Shown piece by piece: positions 16,782-26,312 of a stretch of DNA of 42,454 bases; the stretch's first letter is position 1, and each line of letters begins with the position of its first letter. Origin of the DNA: Gammaproteobacteria bacterium (GTDB taxonomy: Bacteria > Pseudomonadota > Gammaproteobacteria > Pseudomonadales > Azotimanducaceae). The notes beneath the pieces were generated by a model, which was not told where the DNA came from, did no database searches, and worked only from the letters and a program-made list of their open reading frames with translations. The translations under genes were made by a program, and so were the position numbers. The DNA lies in contig JAPPND010000032.1 in assembly GCA_028818795.1 (NCBI GenBank), positions 1 to 42,454 of the forward strand, in the 5' to 3' direction.

Positions 16782-17032
16782 TCGGCGACGAGTGAAACGA
16801 TGGCCGCGAAGGCTTCCTCTTCATCCTCGCCGTTGCAGGTGAGTTGCAGCGTGGTCCCGCACACGGCCTCGAGCATCATCACGGCCATGATTCGCTTCGC
16901 ATCGGCGGTCTCACCGCCCGGCTTGGCCAGTTCGACACGCGATGCGAAGGTCTTGCTGAGGTTGACGAGCTTCGAAGCCGCCCGGGCGTGCAGACCGAGC
17001 TTGTTGACGATGTCGAGGGGACCGGTCTTCAC
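16760..17032 (-). CDS. ptsO: Phosphocarrier protein NPr (HPr family, 90 aa)
   Basis: NPr relays phosphate from EI-Ntr to EIIA-Ntr in the nitrogen phosphotransferase system. The phosphorylated His is His15 in NKLGLHARAASKLV. The regulatory Ser46 of Gram-positive HPr is replaced here (DAKRIMAVMML), as is common in NPr. The length is right. The start is a GTG three bases after the ptsN stop codon, implying translational coupling. A copy of its last 22 bases lies on the far side of the terminator. Confidence 0.93.
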   Translation of the reverse strand: MKTGPLDIVNKLGLHARAASKLVNLSKTFASRVELAKPGGETADAKRIMAVMMLEAVCGTTLQLTCNGEDEEEAFAAIVSLVADRFGEGE

Positions 17033-17035
17033 GAT

Positions 17036-17509
17036 CTACTCGCGTTGCGACGTGGCGAGCTGGCGCTGCAGGGCATCGAAAAGATCCTGGTCGGTCGCCG
17101 CCCGCCGCAGCGACGCCAAGTTGCCGGGATCGTCGAAAGCGCGCGCGAGTGCGCCGAGAATCTCGAGGTGGATACGTTGCTCGTGCAACGGCACCGCCAG
17201 CACGAAGAGCAGATCGACCAACTGATCGTCCGGCCCGTCGAAGTCGATCCCCTCCCGGGTCTTGAGGAAACAGGCCATGGGCGCATCGCAGCGGTCGAAG
17301 CGGCAGTGCGGAATCGCCACGCCTTCGCCGAGACCGGTCGATCCAAGACGTTCCCGGGCCAACAGGCCTTCCAGCAAGCGACGGGGTTCGATCGCCGGAA
17401 ACGCGTCGGCGAGGCACTCGCAGGCGTGTTCGAGGACTCCCTTCTTCGACCGTGCCTCCACGCCGACGTGCGTGCAGGACGGGGAGAGAATGGTCTCGAA
17501 CTCGATCAC
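17036..17509 (-). CDS. ptsN: Nitrogen-regulatory EIIA component PtsN (157 aa)
   Basis: EIIA-Ntr is the terminal phosphate acceptor of PTS-Ntr and regulates potassium uptake, phosphate and nitrogen responses by protein contacts. The active His is His68 in GLGEGVAIPHCRFD. The PTS EIIA type-2 fold is complete (LLEGLLARERLGSTG, FLKTREGIDFDGPDDQLVDL, VLAVPLHEQRIHLEILGALA). It lies 41 bases after hpf and 3 bases before ptsO on the same strand, the standard order of the rpoN-hpf-ptsN-(rapZ)-ptsO cluster. Here rpoN and rapZ are not present beside it. Confidence 0.95.
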   Translation of the reverse strand: MIEFETILSPSCTHVGVEARSKKGVLEHACECLADAFPAIEPRRLLEGLLARERLGSTGLGEGVAIPHCRFDRCDAPMACFLKTREGIDFDGPDDQLVDLLFVLAVPLHEQRIHLEILGALARAFDDPGNLASLRRAATDQDLFDALQRQLATSQRE

Positions 17510-17550
17510 GGGTGGAAACCGCCGGGCAAGCCTACGCGTGCCCGATGAGG

Positions 17551-17847
17551 CTAGACGCGGTGGTTGGTCAGCTTTTCCTTGTGCCGGATGAGCTGCCGGT
17601 CGAGCTTGTCGGACAATGCGTCGATGGCCTTGTAGAGATCGTCGGACGCCGCGTCCGCAAAGATCTCGTGGCCGGCACCGGCGTGGACGATTGCTTCGGC
17701 GTTCTGCTCAAGCTTTTCCACGGCGAGCACGACGTGGACGTTCGTGATGTGGTCGTTGTGGCGCTCGAGGCGCGTGATCTTGCTGGTGACGTAGTCTTTC
17801 AAGGCGGGGGTGACGACGAGATGGCGTCCGGTGATGCTCAACTGCAT
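17551..17847 (-). CDS. hpf: Ribosome hibernation promoting factor, short form (98 aa)
   Basis: HPF binds the small ribosomal subunit and promotes dormant 100S ribosome dimers in stationary phase. The family pattern is clear: MQLSITGRHLVVTPALKDYV, ITRLERHNDHITNVHVVL, AIVHAGAGHEIFADAASDDL and YKAIDALSDKLDRQLIRHK. It lacks the C-terminal dimerisation domain of long HPF, as usual in gammaproteobacteria. AAGGA lies seven bases before the ATG. It follows the Rieske oxygenase gene by 43 bases, an unusual neighbour in place of rpoN. Confidence 0.95.
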   Translation of the reverse strand: MQLSITGRHLVVTPALKDYVTSKITRLERHNDHITNVHVVLAVEKLEQNAEAIVHAGAGHEIFADAASDDLYKAIDALSDKLDRQLIRHKEKLTNHRV

Positions 17848-17890
17848 GTAGCGTCCTTAACTTGTTGAGAGCGAAGTTCCTAGGCCGATT

Positions 17891-19276
17891 CTATAGAGTC
17901 CCCGGTGCAGGTGTCGCTTCTTTCGACATCGAAATCGCGGCATCGAGAGGTCGGCCCCAGTGGTCGCCGAATCGTTCCTGTGCGACCTCCTCCGCGTCGA
18001 GGTCGCCTGCGGCCACCGTATCGCCCGACCGTACCCGGTAGGCACCCGCATCGTGGGCACCCAAGGGTGTTACGCCCCTTCGGACGTCCTCGACGGCGCG
18101 GAACATGAGTTCCCGGAAGCGGACCACGCCCAGATCGGTCTGGCAGAGCAGTTCTTGCGTTCGATCGGCGATGGGCCCTTGGCTGTCGGCGATGGCCTGG
18201 TCCTGCTCCGAGATACCGGAGATGCCGGTAAAGCTCGCCGTTCTTTGCAGGTCGCGGTCGAGGAGATAGTCGTTCTCCCGGCGCCGGATGGGCACGAAGT
18301 CGTCGTCCACTTCCGCGAATATGCCCGACCCGCCGGCAAGGCGTTCGCGCTCCCGATCCTCGATGGGTCGATCCGGATGCCAGGCGTAGCAGAAGATCCA
18401 GCAGGAGGTGTCGTCGATGGGTACCCAGGTGTTGGCAAGCGCGGTGTCCTCGGGGAAGTTTCCGGGCGTGAGCGAATGATTCGGCATTAGGAACTGGGTC
18501 ATGCGCCAATACAGTTGCTCGTCGTCCGCCGTTCGCGCCGCGCAGAGCAGCAAACCGGCCGCATGGCTCAAGGCCGTGAAGCGCGGCGCGCCGTCTTCAA
18601 TCAGCCAGCGCAGACGCTTGAGCCTCGGCGGCTCGACGGTGCCGTCGTCGGATTCCGACAAGGCGCGACCGACCTGGTGCAGACCGACCTTGCGACCCTC
18701 GTTGATCCCGGCATGCAGGTACGAGAAATGCGCCGTGTCCAGACCACCCTCGCAGGCCTGGGCCCAATTGCACTGCTGCAGTTTCTTGCCGACGAAACGG
18801 TGTGACGACGGTACCGCGGCGTACTCGAAGTCGGGGACCGGCGGCGCATCCCCTGCCTCGCCGAAGAACGCCCAGACCACCTCGCCTGCTTCGGCGGTCT
18901 TGAGCGCGCGAATCGTCGCCTTGTGCTTCAGGCGTTGTGCGACCTCCGGCGTCACGTTGGGAATGTCGACGCACTGCCCCGCCGCGTCGAACTTCCAGCC
19001 GTGATAGGCGCAGCGCAGGCCGCAGGCTTCGTTGCGACCGAAGAACAGGTTGGCGCCGCGATGCGGACAGCGGGGCTCGACGATGCCGACCCGACCGGAC
19101 GAATCCCGGAACGCAACGAAGTCCTCCCCGAGCAACTTGACGCGAACCGGCGGACAGTCGGGCCGGGGCAATTCCCGAGACAGCAGCGCGGGCATCCAAT
19201 AGCGCCGAAAGACATCTCCCATCGGCGTTCCAGGGCCGGTCCGCGTGAGCGTCTGGTTCTGTTCGGCCGTCAACAT
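17891..19276 (-). CDS. Rieske-type aromatic ring-hydroxylating oxygenase, large subunit (461 aa)
   Basis: These enzymes use a Rieske [2Fe-2S] cluster and a mononuclear iron to hydroxylate or demethylate aromatic substrates with O2; they act in the cytoplasm with a separate reductase. The Rieske ligands are Cys70 and His72 (RCPHRGAN) and Cys89 and His92 (RCAYHGWKF). The iron site shows Asp180, His183 and His188 (EGGLDTAHFSYLH). The layout resembles phthalate 4,5-dioxygenase or phenoxybenzoate dioxygenase oxygenase components. GAGGAA lies six bases before the ATG. No reductase or ferredoxin gene is next to it, so electrons must come from elsewhere. Substrate unknown. Confidence 0.92.
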   Translation of the reverse strand: MLTAEQNQTLTRTGPGTPMGDVFRRYWMPALLSRELPRPDCPPVRVKLLGEDFVAFRDSSGRVGIVEPRCPHRGANLFFGRNEACGLRCAYHGWKFDAAGQCVDIPNVTPEVAQRLKHKATIRALKTAEAGEVVWAFFGEAGDAPPVPDFEYAAVPSSHRFVGKKLQQCNWAQACEGGLDTAHFSYLHAGINEGRKVGLHQVGRALSESDDGTVEPPRLKRLRWLIEDGAPRFTALSHAAGLLLCAARTADDEQLYWRMTQFLMPNHSLTPGNFPEDTALANTWVPIDDTSCWIFCYAWHPDRPIEDRERERLAGGSGIFAEVDDDFVPIRRRENDYLLDRDLQRTASFTGISGISEQDQAIADSQGPIADRTQELLCQTDLGVVRFRELMFRAVEDVRRGVTPLGAHDAGAYRVRSGDTVAAGDLDAEEVAQERFGDHWGRPLDAAISMSKEATPAPGTL

Positions 19277-19338
19277 GGGTGTTCCTCGATCCGGCGCGGC
19301 GACTTCTCGTATGATGGGCGCGCAAGGAGCAATTTGCC

Positions 19339-20037
19339 ATGACGGATCCGTTGGCCTCAGGGACGGGCATCGGCGAACTCAACGAACGGTCCCTTCACCG
19401 TGCATTGAAGGCGCACTACGCAGTACCCGGTAGCCAGACCGAGCAGGCCATCGACGGCTACGTGGCGGACATCGTCATCGACGGCCGCATCATCGAGATC
19501 CACACGGGCATCTTCTGGCCCCTGAAGCGGAAGCTGCCGCGGCTACTCGAACGGCACCGGGTGACGTTGGTCCACCCCATCGCCCGGGACCGCTACATCG
19601 TCAAGCCCACGACCGATGGCAAAGGCGTCATGAGCCGGCGAATGTCCCCGAAACACGGCTCCGTATTCGCCATCTTCGCGGCGCTCGCCAGCATCCCGAC
19701 GCTGCTCGCGCACCCGAACCTGACGCTGGAGGTGGTGATCACCGTGGAGGAAGAGGTGCGCGTATCCGACGAACGCCGCAACCGCCGCCGAGGTGGTTGG
19801 ACCGCCGTCGATCGGCACCTGGTGGAGATCGTCCAAATCCACCGAATCGAGCACATGGTCGACCTGTTCGCGATGCTCGACACCCAGCTTCCCCTCGAGT
19901 TCACAACAGCCGATCTGGCGAACGCGATGCAGTCGTCCCGCCGCCTCGGCCAGCAAGCGGCATTCTGCTTCCGGGAGGCGAGCTTGAGCGAGATCTGCGG
20001 GAAGGACGGCAACGCGTTGGTATACCGCCGTACGTGA
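19339..20037 (+). CDS. Conserved protein with PD-(D/E)XK-like motif (DUF8091-type), 232 aa
   Basis: The N-terminal half has the arrangement of a small restriction-nuclease-like fold: helix NERSLHRALKAHY, then IDGYVADIVIDGRIIEIHTG followed by WPLKRKLPRLLERHRVTLVH. The D..I(I/V)EI.T spacing is compatible with a PD-(D/E)XK core. The second half (EEEVRVSDERRNRRRGGWTA and downstream) is probably a winged-helix domain. I believe this is the DUF8091-type family, found in many bacteria and without a proven role. AAGGAG lies nine bases before the ATG, and a TATGAT -10-like hexamer occurs at 19310. It is divergent from the Rieske gene. Confidence 0.6.
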   Translation: MTDPLASGTGIGELNERSLHRALKAHYAVPGSQTEQAIDGYVADIVIDGRIIEIHTGIFWPLKRKLPRLLERHRVTLVHPIARDRYIVKPTTDGKGVMSRRMSPKHGSVFAIFAALASIPTLLAHPNLTLEVVITVEEEVRVSDERRNRRRGGWTAVDRHLVEIVQIHRIEHMVDLFAMLDTQLPLEFTTADLANAMQSSRRLGQQAAFCFREASLSEICGKDGNALVYRRT

Positions 20038-20050
20038 CATCGTCGCCCTG

Positions 20051-20079
20051 GCGCTTAGAGAACGCGATGTCTCTAGCGC
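20051..20079. terminator. Hairpin between convergent genes
   Basis: GCGCTTAGAGA and TCTCTAGCGC form a near-perfect stem with an 8-base loop and one bulge. It lies between the stop codons of the DUF8091-like gene and the ABC permease operon and could end both transcripts. No T-run follows. Confidence 0.5.
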
Positions 20080-20082
20080 GAC

Positions 20083-20997
20083 TCAGGTACCCCGCAACCG
20101 CGGATCCAGCGCATCCCGCAAGCCGTCGCCGATGTAGTTCACCGACAGCACCGTCAGCGAGATAGCGAGGCCTGGCCAGATCACACGCGCCGGCGTGATC
20201 GAGATGAAGTTCGCGCCGTCGAACAGCAGCCGGCCCCAGGTCGGAAAGTCGGGCGGGAAGCCGAGGCCGAGGAACGACAGCGCCGACTCCGTGATGATCG
20301 CGTTGGCGATGCCGAGCGTCGCCGACACCATGATCGGGCTCATCACGTTCGGCAGCACGTGGCGGGCGACGATGCGTCGTTCCCGGGTGCCGATGCTGCG
20401 CGCCGCGGTGACGAATTCGCGCTCTTTGATGGCCAGCACTTCGCCGCGCACGATCCGTGCGGTCTGCATCCAGCTCGTGATGCCGATCACGAACACGATG
20501 AGCAGGAAGATGCCGGTCTCCGGCCCCAACGCGGCGCGCAGGGTGTCGCGGAACAGCATGATGATGACCAGCAGCAACGGCAGCAGCGGCAGCGCCAGGA
20601 AGAGATCCGTGCTGCGCATGAGCAGGCCGTCCAGGCGCTTGAAGTAGCCGGCCAGCACCCCGACCCCGGTGCCGAGCACCAGCGACAGCAGCATCGCCGT
20701 GAACCCCACCGCCAGCGAAATCCGTCCTCCGGCGAGCATCTGCGCGAGCATGTCGCGTCCGAGGTTGTCGGTACCTAAGGGGTGGGACCAAGACACTGGC
20801 GCGTTGCGTGCCTGGATGTCTAGGTACTGGGGATCAATGCCGTGCAGGAACGGACCGAGGAGCACCGCCAGCACGATGAACGCGAACACGCCGACGCCGA
20901 CCAAGGCGCCGGTGTGGTTGCGGAACGCCAGCCACACGTCCATCCACAGCGAGCGATGCTCGTGCAGTGGCGCATCCTGATACGTTTGCTCGGCCAT
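20083..20997 (-). CDS. Dipeptide/oligopeptide ABC importer permease, DppC/OppC type (304 aa)
   Basis: This is one of the two inner-membrane permeases of a peptide-type importer. It has the OppC N-terminal extension (LWMDVWLAFRNHTGALVGVG), the periplasmic SHPLGTDNLGRDMLAQMLAG signature, and the EAA loop contacting the ATPases (REFVTAARSIGTRERRIVAR, HVLPN). It ends with the typical DGLRDALDPRLRG. The ATG at 20997 lies two bases after the stop of the partner permease gene. Together with the four genes upstream it forms a complete minus-strand operon: ATPase, ATPase, binding protein, permease, permease. Confidence 0.95.
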   Translation of the reverse strand: MAEQTYQDAPLHEHRSLWMDVWLAFRNHTGALVGVGVFAFIVLAVLLGPFLHGIDPQYLDIQARNAPVSWSHPLGTDNLGRDMLAQMLAGGRISLAVGFTAMLLSLVLGTGVGVLAGYFKRLDGLLMRSTDLFLALPLLPLLLVIIMLFRDTLRAALGPETGIFLLIVFVIGITSWMQTARIVRGEVLAIKEREFVTAARSIGTRERRIVARHVLPNVMSPIMVSATLGIANAIITESALSFLGLGFPPDFPTWGRLLFDGANFISITPARVIWPGLAISLTVLSVNYIGDGLRDALDPRLRGT

Positions 20998-20999
20998 CG

Positions 21000-22013
21000 C
21001 TAGTCGTACCGGATGCGCGGATCGAGGATGCCGTAGAGCACGTCGGCGATCAGGTTGAAGCCGACGATCAGCACCGCGAACAGGAAGGTCAGCGTCTGCA
21101 CCATCGGGATGTCGGCACCCTGGATGGCGACGATCAGCAGTTGCCCGAGGCCGTTCACGCGGAAGATCTGCTCGGTGATGATCGCGCCGCCGAAGATGGT
21201 CGGAATGCCGAGCGCGATCATCGTAACCACCGGAATCATGCTGTTGCGCAGCACATGGACGAGGAGAACGGCGCGCTCGCGCATCCCCTTGGCGCGCGCC
21301 GTGCGCACGTAGTCGAGATTCAGGTTGTCGAGCACGGACGAGCGCATGAAGCGGCTCAGCTGGGCGGCGTTGTAGAAGGCCAGCACCATCACCGGCATGA
21401 TGATCTGCTTGATCTGCACCCAGAAGCTCGCCAGGTCCGTGACTCGGTGGGTGGTGTCGTAGATCGACGGCAGCCACTCCAGCATGACGCTGAACAGGAT
21501 GATGGCGACGAGGCCGGTGAAGAAGGTCGGCACGGAGAATCCCACCATGGACACGAACGTGCCGACCTGGTCGAACCACGAGTACTGCCGGTAGGCCGAG
21601 ACGATCCCGATGGGCAGCGCGATCATTATGCCGACCACGTACGACAGCCCCACCACCCATAACGTCTGCGGCATCCGTTCCGCGATGATGTCCACCACGG
21701 GGCTGCGGGTCGCGTACGAGATCACCCGGGTACGCGAATCGGAGTCGCCGATCTCGACGTCGAAGGCTCTTTCAATCAGGTTGAGGGGCTCGTTCACGAA
21801 GAACTGCTCCATCCACTTCGCGTAGCGAACCGGGAACGCCTCATCGAGGCCTAGGGACTCGCGGATCTGCGCCCGGGTCTCCGGCGGAATGGTGAGCGGC
21901 AACTGGCCGGTCGGGTCGCTGGGCGCCAAGTCGAGCAGGGCGAAGATCGCGAAGCTGATCGCGATGAGCGTCGGCACCGCGAACAGCAACCGGCGAGTGA
22001 TGTAGCGGATCAT
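21000..22013 (-). CDS. Dipeptide/oligopeptide ABC importer permease, DppB/OppB type (337 aa)
   Basis: The start MIRYITRRLLFAVPTLIAIS is the standard OppB first helix. The binding-protein-dependent transport domain covers about residues 112-337, with the EAA loop at LDYVRTARAKGMRERAVLLV and the final GILDPRIRYD. Between helix 1 and helix 2 is a long periplasmic loop (PPETRAQIRESLGLDEAFPV and onward to about residue 110). This is longer than in many OppB proteins but seen in subgroups whose loop contains such an insert. It lies 36 bases after the binding-protein gene. Confidence 0.95.
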   Translation of the reverse strand: MIRYITRRLLFAVPTLIAISFAIFALLDLAPSDPTGQLPLTIPPETRAQIRESLGLDEAFPVRYAKWMEQFFVNEPLNLIERAFDVEIGDSDSRTRVISYATRSPVVDIIAERMPQTLWVVGLSYVVGIMIALPIGIVSAYRQYSWFDQVGTFVSMVGFSVPTFFTGLVAIILFSVMLEWLPSIYDTTHRVTDLASFWVQIKQIIMPVMVLAFYNAAQLSRFMRSSVLDNLNLDYVRTARAKGMRERAVLLVHVLRNSMIPVVTMIALGIPTIFGGAIITEQIFRVNGLGQLLIVAIQGADIPMVQTLTFLFAVLIVGFNLIADVLYGILDPRIRYD

Positions 22014-22049
22014 CGCTTTACCCTGGCAGGAACCGCCTCCGGGTCGCCT

Positions 22050-23816
22050 TTAACGGTGCCAGTCCTCGATGTTCCATAGCTCCGAGTCCCACGGGTTCAT
22101 GCGGACGCCCTTCAAGGACCTAGCACGCGCAGAAGTCGACGCCCGCCAGATCAGCGGGATCAGGAAGTGGTTCTCCACGACGATGTCGTTCATGCGCTTC
22201 GCGGTCTCGAAGCGCTCCTCGCCGTAGGGCGTCACCGCCAGCTTGTCGACCAAGGCGTCGAACTCGGCGGAACAGCCCCGGGACATGTTCGTACCGAGCC
22301 ATTGGTTGTCCGGTCCGGGCGCCTCGTCGCAGACCCACGCGGCCATGTAGAACTCCGGGTCCGTGCCCTGGAAGTTGCTCGTGTACATCTCCACGTCGGC
22401 GTAGAACTTCTGGTAGGTGTCGGGACTCGCCGGGTCGCCGCCGAAGAACACGCCACCGTCGATGTTGCGCAGTTCGGTCTCGACGCCGATCTGCTGCCAC
22501 ATCTGCTTGATCAGCGCCTGGGTACCCTGGCGCACCGAGTTGGTCGAGGTCTGGTAGAGGATCGACAGCCTGACGCCGTCCTTGGCGCGTACGCCGTCCG
22601 GGCCCGGTACCCAACCCGCCTCGTCGAGAAGGCGTTTGGCCTCGTCGGGATCCGGGGTCCGGCAACCCTCGTTGGCTGTCGACGCGTAGATTGGCGGCGC
22701 CGGCACGATGTTGCAGGTCACTCGGCCAGTGGGACCATAGCCTGCCTCGACCAGCAACTGCCGGTCGATGGCCAGCGACAACGCTCGGCGCACATGCGGA
22801 TCGGAGAGGAACGGGTGGGGATTGGTGCCGTCGAGAAGCAGCGAGCGGCGCTCCGGCCCCAAGCTGGAATCCGCGTTCGTCTGGTTGATCACCAGGCGTT
22901 CCACGTTGGTGCCGAACCCCATGACGATTTCGCCCTTCCCGGCGGCCAGCATCTGCTCGAGGATCTCGGGCTCCACCTGCAGATTCCATGCGTAGTCGTA
23001 CTCGCCGGTCTCGAGAACCGCACGGGCCGAGGACGCGGCATCGCCGCCGCCCTTCAACGTCACGGTCTTCATCCAGGGCTTTCCGGGCTCGCGGTAGCGT
23101 TCGTTGGCGGAGAAACTGATCACGTCGTTGGCGCGGAACTCGTCGACCTTGAACGGCCCCGTGCCAATGGGGCCGAAGTTCTCCGTCGTGCACTCCGGCG
23201 CTCGCAGGCCCGTGCAGTTCTTGAACTGTTGGGCCTGGATGATCGGCGTGACGGCGCCGACGAACGGACCATAGGGAACGGGCTTGGCCACGCTGAACGT
23301 CACGCGCACGGTGTGGTCGTCGAGGGCTTCGAACCCTTCGACGTCGGTGAACGACGCATCGGCGCTGCACCCGACCTCCTCGTGGAGGCAGTACTCGCCA
23401 GTGAACACGACGTCGCGGGCCGTGAACGGCGTGCCGTCAGCCCACACCACATCCTGCTTGAGCTTCCAGGTGATGGTCGTCATGTCGCCCGCCACGCCGC
23501 CGTTCTCCCGGGTCGGGATCCCGGCGGCCAGAACCGGGACCATCTCGCCGTTGTCGTCGTAGTTCGCCAGCGGCTCGATCACGAGCGATGCCGCCTCGAT
23601 CTCCTTCGTGCCGCCGGACAAGTACGGGTTCATGGTCGACACCGCCTGCCAGTAGAGGATGTTGACATGCCGGTTCTCGACCGGTTCGGGGGGGACGAAT
23701 TCCTCCACGATCTCGTCTGGCCCGCATGCCGCAACCAGCATCGCCGCCATCGAGATCTTCGCAACCCGGTTGTACGGCACAGCGCGGGCCTTTCCTGAGC
23801 GGTGCATGGATGTCAT
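22050..23816 (-). CDS. Peptide-type ABC importer substrate-binding lipoprotein (SBP_bac_5, 588 aa)
   Basis: A lipoprotein signal is visible ([11 protein letters not shown], lipid-attached Cys31), so the protein is anchored on the outer face of the inner membrane. The SBP family 5 body follows ([52 protein letters not shown]). AGGAG lies seven bases before the ATG at 23816. That ATG overlaps the TGA of the upstream ATPase gene (ATGA). The family binds di- and oligopeptides but also nickel, opines or sugars, so the real ligand cannot be fixed from sequence. Confidence 0.94.
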   Translation of the reverse strand: MTSMHRSGKARAVPYNRVAKISMAAMLVAACGPDEIVEEFVPPEPVENRHVNILYWQAVSTMNPYLSGGTKEIEAASLVIEPLANYDDNGEMVPVLAAGIPTRENGGVAGDMTTITWKLKQDVVWADGTPFTARDVVFTGEYCLHEEVGCSADASFTDVEGFEALDDHTVRVTFSVAKPVPYGPFVGAVTPIIQAQQFKNCTGLRAPECTTENFGPIGTGPFKVDEFRANDVISFSANERYREPGKPWMKTVTLKGGGDAASSARAVLETGEYDYAWNLQVEPEILEQMLAAGKGEIVMGFGTNVERLVINQTNADSSLGPERRSLLLDGTNPHPFLSDPHVRRALSLAIDRQLLVEAGYGPTGRVTCNIVPAPPIYASTANEGCRTPDPDEAKRLLDEAGWVPGPDGVRAKDGVRLSILYQTSTNSVRQGTQALIKQMWQQIGVETELRNIDGGVFFGGDPASPDTYQKFYADVEMYTSNFQGTDPEFYMAAWVCDEAPGPDNQWLGTNMSRGCSAEFDALVDKLAVTPYGEERFETAKRMNDIVVENHFLIPLIWRASTSARARSLKGVRMNPWDSELWNIEDWHR

Positions 23817-24880
23817 CCTGGTTCTCCTGTCTTGATGATGGCGGGCATTCTCTCGACGTCCCCTGCATAGTGACATGCAACCTGGTGACCCGGTCGCAAC
23901 TCCCGCCATTCGGGTTCCCGAACCGAACACTCCGGCGTGGCCATCGGACACCGGGTGTTGAATCGGCAACCGGACGGCGGGTTCGCCGGGCTCGGCACGT
24001 CGCCGGTGAGGATGATTCGCTCACGGGCCGCCTCGAGTTCCGGGTCGTGGACCGGCGCCGCGGACATCAGGGCCCGCGTATAGGGATGCAAGGGTTCCCG
24101 GTAGAGTTCATCGCTCGGGGCCAGCTCCACGATCTTGCCGAGATACATCACGGCGACCCGGTCGGCGATGTGGCGGACCATGGCGAGGTCGTGGGAAATG
24201 AAGAGATACGTAAGCCCGAGCCGTTCCTGCAGATCCTGCAGCAGGTTGACGACCTGGGCCTGGATCGAGACGTCCAGCGCGGCGATCGGTTCGTCGCAGA
24301 CGATGAACTCGGGTTCGAGGGCCAGCGCCCGGGCGATGCCGATGCGTTGCCGCTGGCCACCGGAGAACTCATGCGGGTAGCGGTTCGCGAAGCGCGCACT
24401 CAAGCCCACCGCGTTCAGCAGTTCATCAACCCGTTCGTCGAGCGCCCTGCCCTTCGCCACGCCGTGCTCGACCAGCGGTTCGCCGACGATGCTACCCACG
24501 GTCATGCGTGGATTGAGACTGTCCTGGGGATCCTGGAAGACCATCTGCATGCTCTGCCGTAACCGGCGGAGCGACTCGCCGTGCACATCGCCGATGTCTT
24601 CGCCGCGAAACGCGATGCGCCCGGCCGTCGGATCGTAGAGGCGCAGGATCACGCGACCCGCCGTGGACTTGCCGCAGCCGCTCTCGCCCACCAATCCCAG
24701 CGTCTCGCGTTCATGGATCCGGAAATTCACCCCGTCCACGGCCCGCACGCTTCCCACCTGGCGCCGGAACACGCCGCGCATGATCGGGAAATGCTTGGCC
24801 AGGTTCTCGACTTCGACTAACACGGGAGTCGCGCGATCGGAATGCACCGGGGCATTCGCTATGGCCGGTTCAGTCGGCAC
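23813..24880 (-). CDS. ABC importer ATPase, DppF/OppF type (355 aa)
   Basis: This is the second ATPase subunit of the peptide importer. Walker [10 protein letters not shown]-loop [16 protein letters not shown], signature [15 protein letters not shown], Walker [13 protein letters not shown] and switch [13 protein letters not shown] are all present. The C-terminal oligopeptide-transporter domain carries the Cys-rich motif [16 protein letters not shown], typical of this family and able to hold an Fe-S cluster. I chose the GTG at 24880 (GGAG seven bases upstream); it overlaps the end of the upstream ATPase gene by 11 bases. Its stop overlaps the next start by four bases. Confidence 0.93.
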   Translation of the reverse strand: MPTEPAIANAPVHSDRATPVLVEVENLAKHFPIMRGVFRRQVGSVRAVDGVNFRIHERETLGLVGESGCGKSTAGRVILRLYDPTAGRIAFRGEDIGDVHGESLRRLRQSMQMVFQDPQDSLNPRMTVGSIVGEPLVEHGVAKGRALDERVDELLNAVGLSARFANRYPHEFSGGQRQRIGIARALALEPEFIVCDEPIAALDVSIQAQVVNLLQDLQERLGLTYLFISHDLAMVRHIADRVAVMYLGKIVELAPSDELYREPLHPYTRALMSAAPVHDPELEAARERIILTGDVPSPANPPSGCRFNTRCPMATPECSVREPEWRELRPGHQVACHYAGDVERMPAIIKTGEPG

Positions 24881-25898
24881 GGGGCGCTCCGCGATCCACG
24901 TCGAAGAAGCACGCCACCTCGTGACCCTCGCCAACCGCTTGCAGCATCGGGTTTTCGCGCTGACAGCGATCGAAGGCATGCTCGCAACGCGGCGCAAAAG
25001 GACATGACGCCGGCGCTTGAAGGAGACTGGGGGGGTGTCCGGGAATACTCGCCAGACGCCCGGACGTTTCTCCCTCGGCATCGGGTGACGGCAGCGTACG
25101 CAGCAAGCCCCGGGTATAGGGGTGCTTCGGTCGCGCGTAGAGTGACTTGACATCGGCACGCTCGACCACTTGGCCGCCGTACATCACCATGACCCGGTCC
25201 GCGAGACCGGCAACGACGCCGAGATCGTGGGTGATCCAGATGATCGACATGCCGAGTTCCCGGCGCAGCCGCTTGACCACGTCGAGGATCTGCGCCTGGA
25301 TGGTCACATCGAGGGCGGTGGTCGGTTCGTCGGCGATCAGCACCTTGGGACTGCACGCCAGCGCGATGGCGATCATCACCCGTTGCCGCATGCCCCCCGA
25401 GAACTGGTGCGGAAAGTCGCTCAGTCGCCGAGTCGCCTCGGGGATGCCCACCAGGTCCAGCAACTGCGCGGCGCGTTCGCGGGCAGCGGCCTTGTCCATG
25501 CCGAGATGGAGGCGCAGCGGCTCCGTCAACTGGTAGCCCACGGTGAGCACGGGGTTCAGGGACGTCATCGGATCCTGGAAGATGAACCCCACCCGGGCAC
25601 CCCGCACCTCCCGGAGCCGATCCGCGTCGAGCGCCATCAGGTCCTCGCCTTCGAGCCGCGCGGACCCCGAGACGATCTCCGCCGGCGGCGTGGGCAGCAG
25701 CCTGAGGAGCGACAGCATGGTCACGCTCTTGCCCGAACCGCTCTCGCCGACCACGCCAAGGACTTCGCCCTCCCCTAGCTCGAAGCCGATACCGTTCACG
25801 GCGTGCACGACGCCTTCCTGGGTGTGGAACCGGGTCCGGACGTCCTCGACAGCTAGCACCGGGTGTGTAGCCGTCGCCCCACTCAACGGAGCCTCCAC
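24870..25898 (-). CDS. ABC importer ATPase, DppD/OppD type (342 aa)
   Basis: This is the first gene of the peptide-importer operon. Walker [10 protein letters not shown]-loop [16 protein letters not shown], signature [15 protein letters not shown], Walker [13 protein letters not shown] and switch [13 protein letters not shown] are intact. The C-terminal domain has the family motif [16 protein letters not shown]. The start is a GTG at 25898. About 410 bases of REP-like intergenic sequence lie upstream, so the operon promoter is probably there, but I could not pick a clear one. Confidence 0.94.
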   Translation of the reverse strand: MEAPLSGATATHPVLAVEDVRTRFHTQEGVVHAVNGIGFELGEGEVLGVVGESGSGKSVTMLSLLRLLPTPPAEIVSGSARLEGEDLMALDADRLREVRGARVGFIFQDPMTSLNPVLTVGYQLTEPLRLHLGMDKAAARERAAQLLDLVGIPEATRRLSDFPHQFSGGMRQRVMIAIALACSPKVLIADEPTTALDVTIQAQILDVVKRLRRELGMSIIWITHDLGVVAGLADRVMVMYGGQVVERADVKSLYARPKHPYTRGLLRTLPSPDAEGETSGRLASIPGHPPSLLQAPASCPFAPRCEHAFDRCQRENPMLQAVGEGHEVACFFDVDRGAPRAD

Positions 25899-26312
25899 GA
25901 TCGAAACGCCATGTCAACGATTGCGGGTACCGGGCACGGGTATGGCAGGGCGCCATGGCCGGACGAAACTGCCGGCGTTGGCGTGCCGGGCCGTAGGGGA
26001 CGGGCTTGTCCCGTCCCGTTTCGACGAATCGACAGGTCACCATGCAGGCGACCGCGCGCCCTGACGGGCGCGATAGGGTCGCCCCTACGGGGCTGTTCCA
26101 CGCGAGTTCTGATACCGGGGCTCCGGGCGCGTATTGACGGGTTGATGGCCCGAAGCGTACCGAGTTCCACGTCGACGTGCATGAAAAGCAGTCACGCTTG
26201 CCGCTCGGCCCGTCGCGGGCTTGTGGTAGCGTCTGGAGCCGCGTGGATCGAGCGACGCACCCTCCGATCCGCAACAATCCGTCAGCAGGAGCCTCCGCAG
26301 GTGGCACAAACC
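25899..26312. repeat. Intergenic region with REP-like palindromes
   Basis: No gene is supported. It holds a palindromic block around 25990-26018 (GGGAC...GTCCC) and a long hairpin at 26047-26083: GGCGACC, then CGCGCCC-TGAC-GGGCGCG (26055-26072), then GGTCGCC. The inner stem is the same as in the terminator at 16709 except for one loop base. The pair sits between divergent genes, the usual place for REP-type elements. Confidence 0.55.

Noticed and set aside
22167-23798. A 543-codon frame antisense to the substrate-binding protein gene
   Set aside because: The opposite strand encodes a complete SBP family 5 lipoprotein. The antisense frame lacks motifs and is Arg/Val/His-rich.
24859-26307. A long minus-strand frame covering the first ATPase gene
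   Set aside because: It is out of frame with the clear DppD-type ATPase and is made of Arg/Gly-rich filler.
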